From positions 1 to 7,277 of the forward strand of contig JAJYRX010000074.1 in NCBI GenBank assembly GCA_021793875.1: DNA of 7,277 nucleotides, read 5' to 3'. Below, one piece after another: positions 6,572 through 7,277 of this stretch; the first letter of the stretch is position 1, and the number at the start of each line of letters is the position of its first letter. The stretch comes from Pseudomonadota bacterium. Its GTDB lineage: Bacteria; Pseudomonadota; Gammaproteobacteria; Burkholderiales; Burkholderiaceae_B. Made by a program: the position numbers and the translations under genes. The notes under the pieces were generated by a model. The model was given only the letters and a program-made list of their open reading frames with translations. It was not told where the DNA came from and made no database searches.

Positions 6572-7277
6572 AGAAAATGGGTCAGTACACGATACTGGCC
6601 TAATTCTTACAGGAGGTGGTGCAAGAGCAGCCTACCAAGTAGGGGTGTTGTCTGCTCTTATGGAAATCATAGAAAAGGATAGTGGCACAGAGTGCGTTAT
6701 GCCTTTTTCTATTATTTGTGGCTCTTCTGCAGGTGCAATTAATGCTGCTTCTCTGGCAAGTCACGCATCAGACCCAAAGCATGGAATAAACCGGCTCGAG
6801 CAGTTATGGAGTTCTTTGCGCACTGAAATGGTGTACGCGTCTGATGCCATAAGCCTTATGCAAACAGGGTCAAGGTGGTTAGGTGTTTTAGCGCTTGGTT
6901 GGGTTTTCCCATCACTCAGGAAACAAAAACCATACTCTTTGCTAGATAATGGTCCATTGCGCACTTTGTTATCTTCAACCATAAGCTTCGATCAGATTAA
7001 ACAGAATCTAGATAGCGGATATTTGGGTGCGCTTGCAATTACAGCAACAGCATACAACACCGGTGAGCATTTAACTTTTTATCAGTCGGAAATTACTATA
7101 AAACCATGGCAGCGCAGTTCACGCAAGGCTATACCATGCGACATAGGAATAGATCACTTAATGGCATCAAGCGCAATACCATTTGTATTTCCGGCAGAAG
7201 TTATAAAGGTTGGCAGTCAAGCTCATTGGTGTGGTGATGGTTCTATGCGACAGCTTGCACCCATGAGCCCAGCTATA
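6549..7277 (+). CDS. Patatin-like phospholipase/acyl hydrolase (3' end outside window)
   Basis: An open frame of 243 codons runs off the right end. It shows the complete patatin catalytic set: the oxyanion-hole loop TGGGARAAYQVG (21-32), the GSSAG nucleophile elbow (58-62, with S60 as nucleophile), and the dyad aspartate D230 in GDGSMRQLAPMSPA. It should hydrolyse acyl esters of phospholipids or other lipids; the substrate is unknown. No signal peptide precedes the catalytic loop, so it is probably cytosolic or peripheral to the membrane. The ATG at 6549 is the only standard start before the TGGGAR loop: an in-frame TAG occupies 6546-6548 just upstream and no ATG, GTG or TTG follows until beyond the loop. 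It therefore starts 23 bp inside maeB, in another frame, with no strong Shine-Dalgarno, which points to translational coupling with maeB. The missing C-terminus may hold more than 100 residues. Confidence 0.93.
   Translation, partial: MRTGPTNKENGSVHDTGLILTGGGARAAYQVGVLSALMEIIEKDSGTECVMPFSIICGSSAGAINAASLASHASDPKHGINRLEQLWSSLRTEMVYASDAISLMQTGSRWLGVLALGWVFPSLRKQKPYSLLDNGPLRTLLSSTISFDQIKQNLDSGYLGALAITATAYNTGEHLTFYQSEITIKPWQRSSRKAIPCDIGIDHLMASSAIPFVFPAEVIKVGSQAHWCGDGSMRQLAPMSPAI

Overview
The window holds six protein-coding genes and almost no free space. Two genes run off its ends: ubiD at the left and a patatin-like lipase at the right. The encoded proteins (UbiD with a YEMALEGPYGDHTGYY block, a membrane-anchored SLT transglycosylase, a class I/II aminotransferase, a short FAD-oxidase-like protein, a MaeB-type malic enzyme and a patatin) most resemble, from memory, those of Burkholderiales of the Bordetella/Alcaligenaceae type. 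Base composition is much more AT-rich than in Bordetella (by eye mid-40s % GC, not counted), and ATA, AGA and CTA codons are common in all six genes. This suggests a lower-GC member of that family. The taxonomic call is inference; no rRNA or other marker gene is present.

Layout: ubiD (minus, 3' end missing) and the SLT gene (plus) diverge from an 85-bp intergenic region. The SLT gene and the aminotransferase gene (minus) converge, and their stop codons overlap by 4 bp. The aminotransferase gene and the FAD-oxidase-like gene (plus) diverge from a 69-bp gap. The FAD-like gene, maeB and the patatin gene then run in the same direction. A 106-bp gap before maeB carries a palindromic hairpin and a possible promoter. 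The patatin ATG lies inside the last codons of maeB, a 23-bp overlap.

Functions: this is a housekeeping region rather than one obvious pathway. UbiD makes an intermediate of ubiquinone; the SLT protein cleaves peptidoglycan at the outer face of the inner membrane; the aminotransferase handles amino acid/2-oxo acid exchange; MaeB turns malate into pyruvate, CO2 and NADPH; the patatin hydrolyses acyl esters. Only maeB and the patatin look physically coupled. The least understood gene is the FAD-oxidase-like one at 3253-4173, whose FAD-binding motifs look eroded.

No tRNA, rRNA, CRISPR array, insertion sequence, phage gene or attachment site was seen, and nothing convincingly amounts to an undescribed multi-gene system. 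The best leads are the degenerate FAD-like protein, the palindrome before maeB, and the maeB-patatin overlap.
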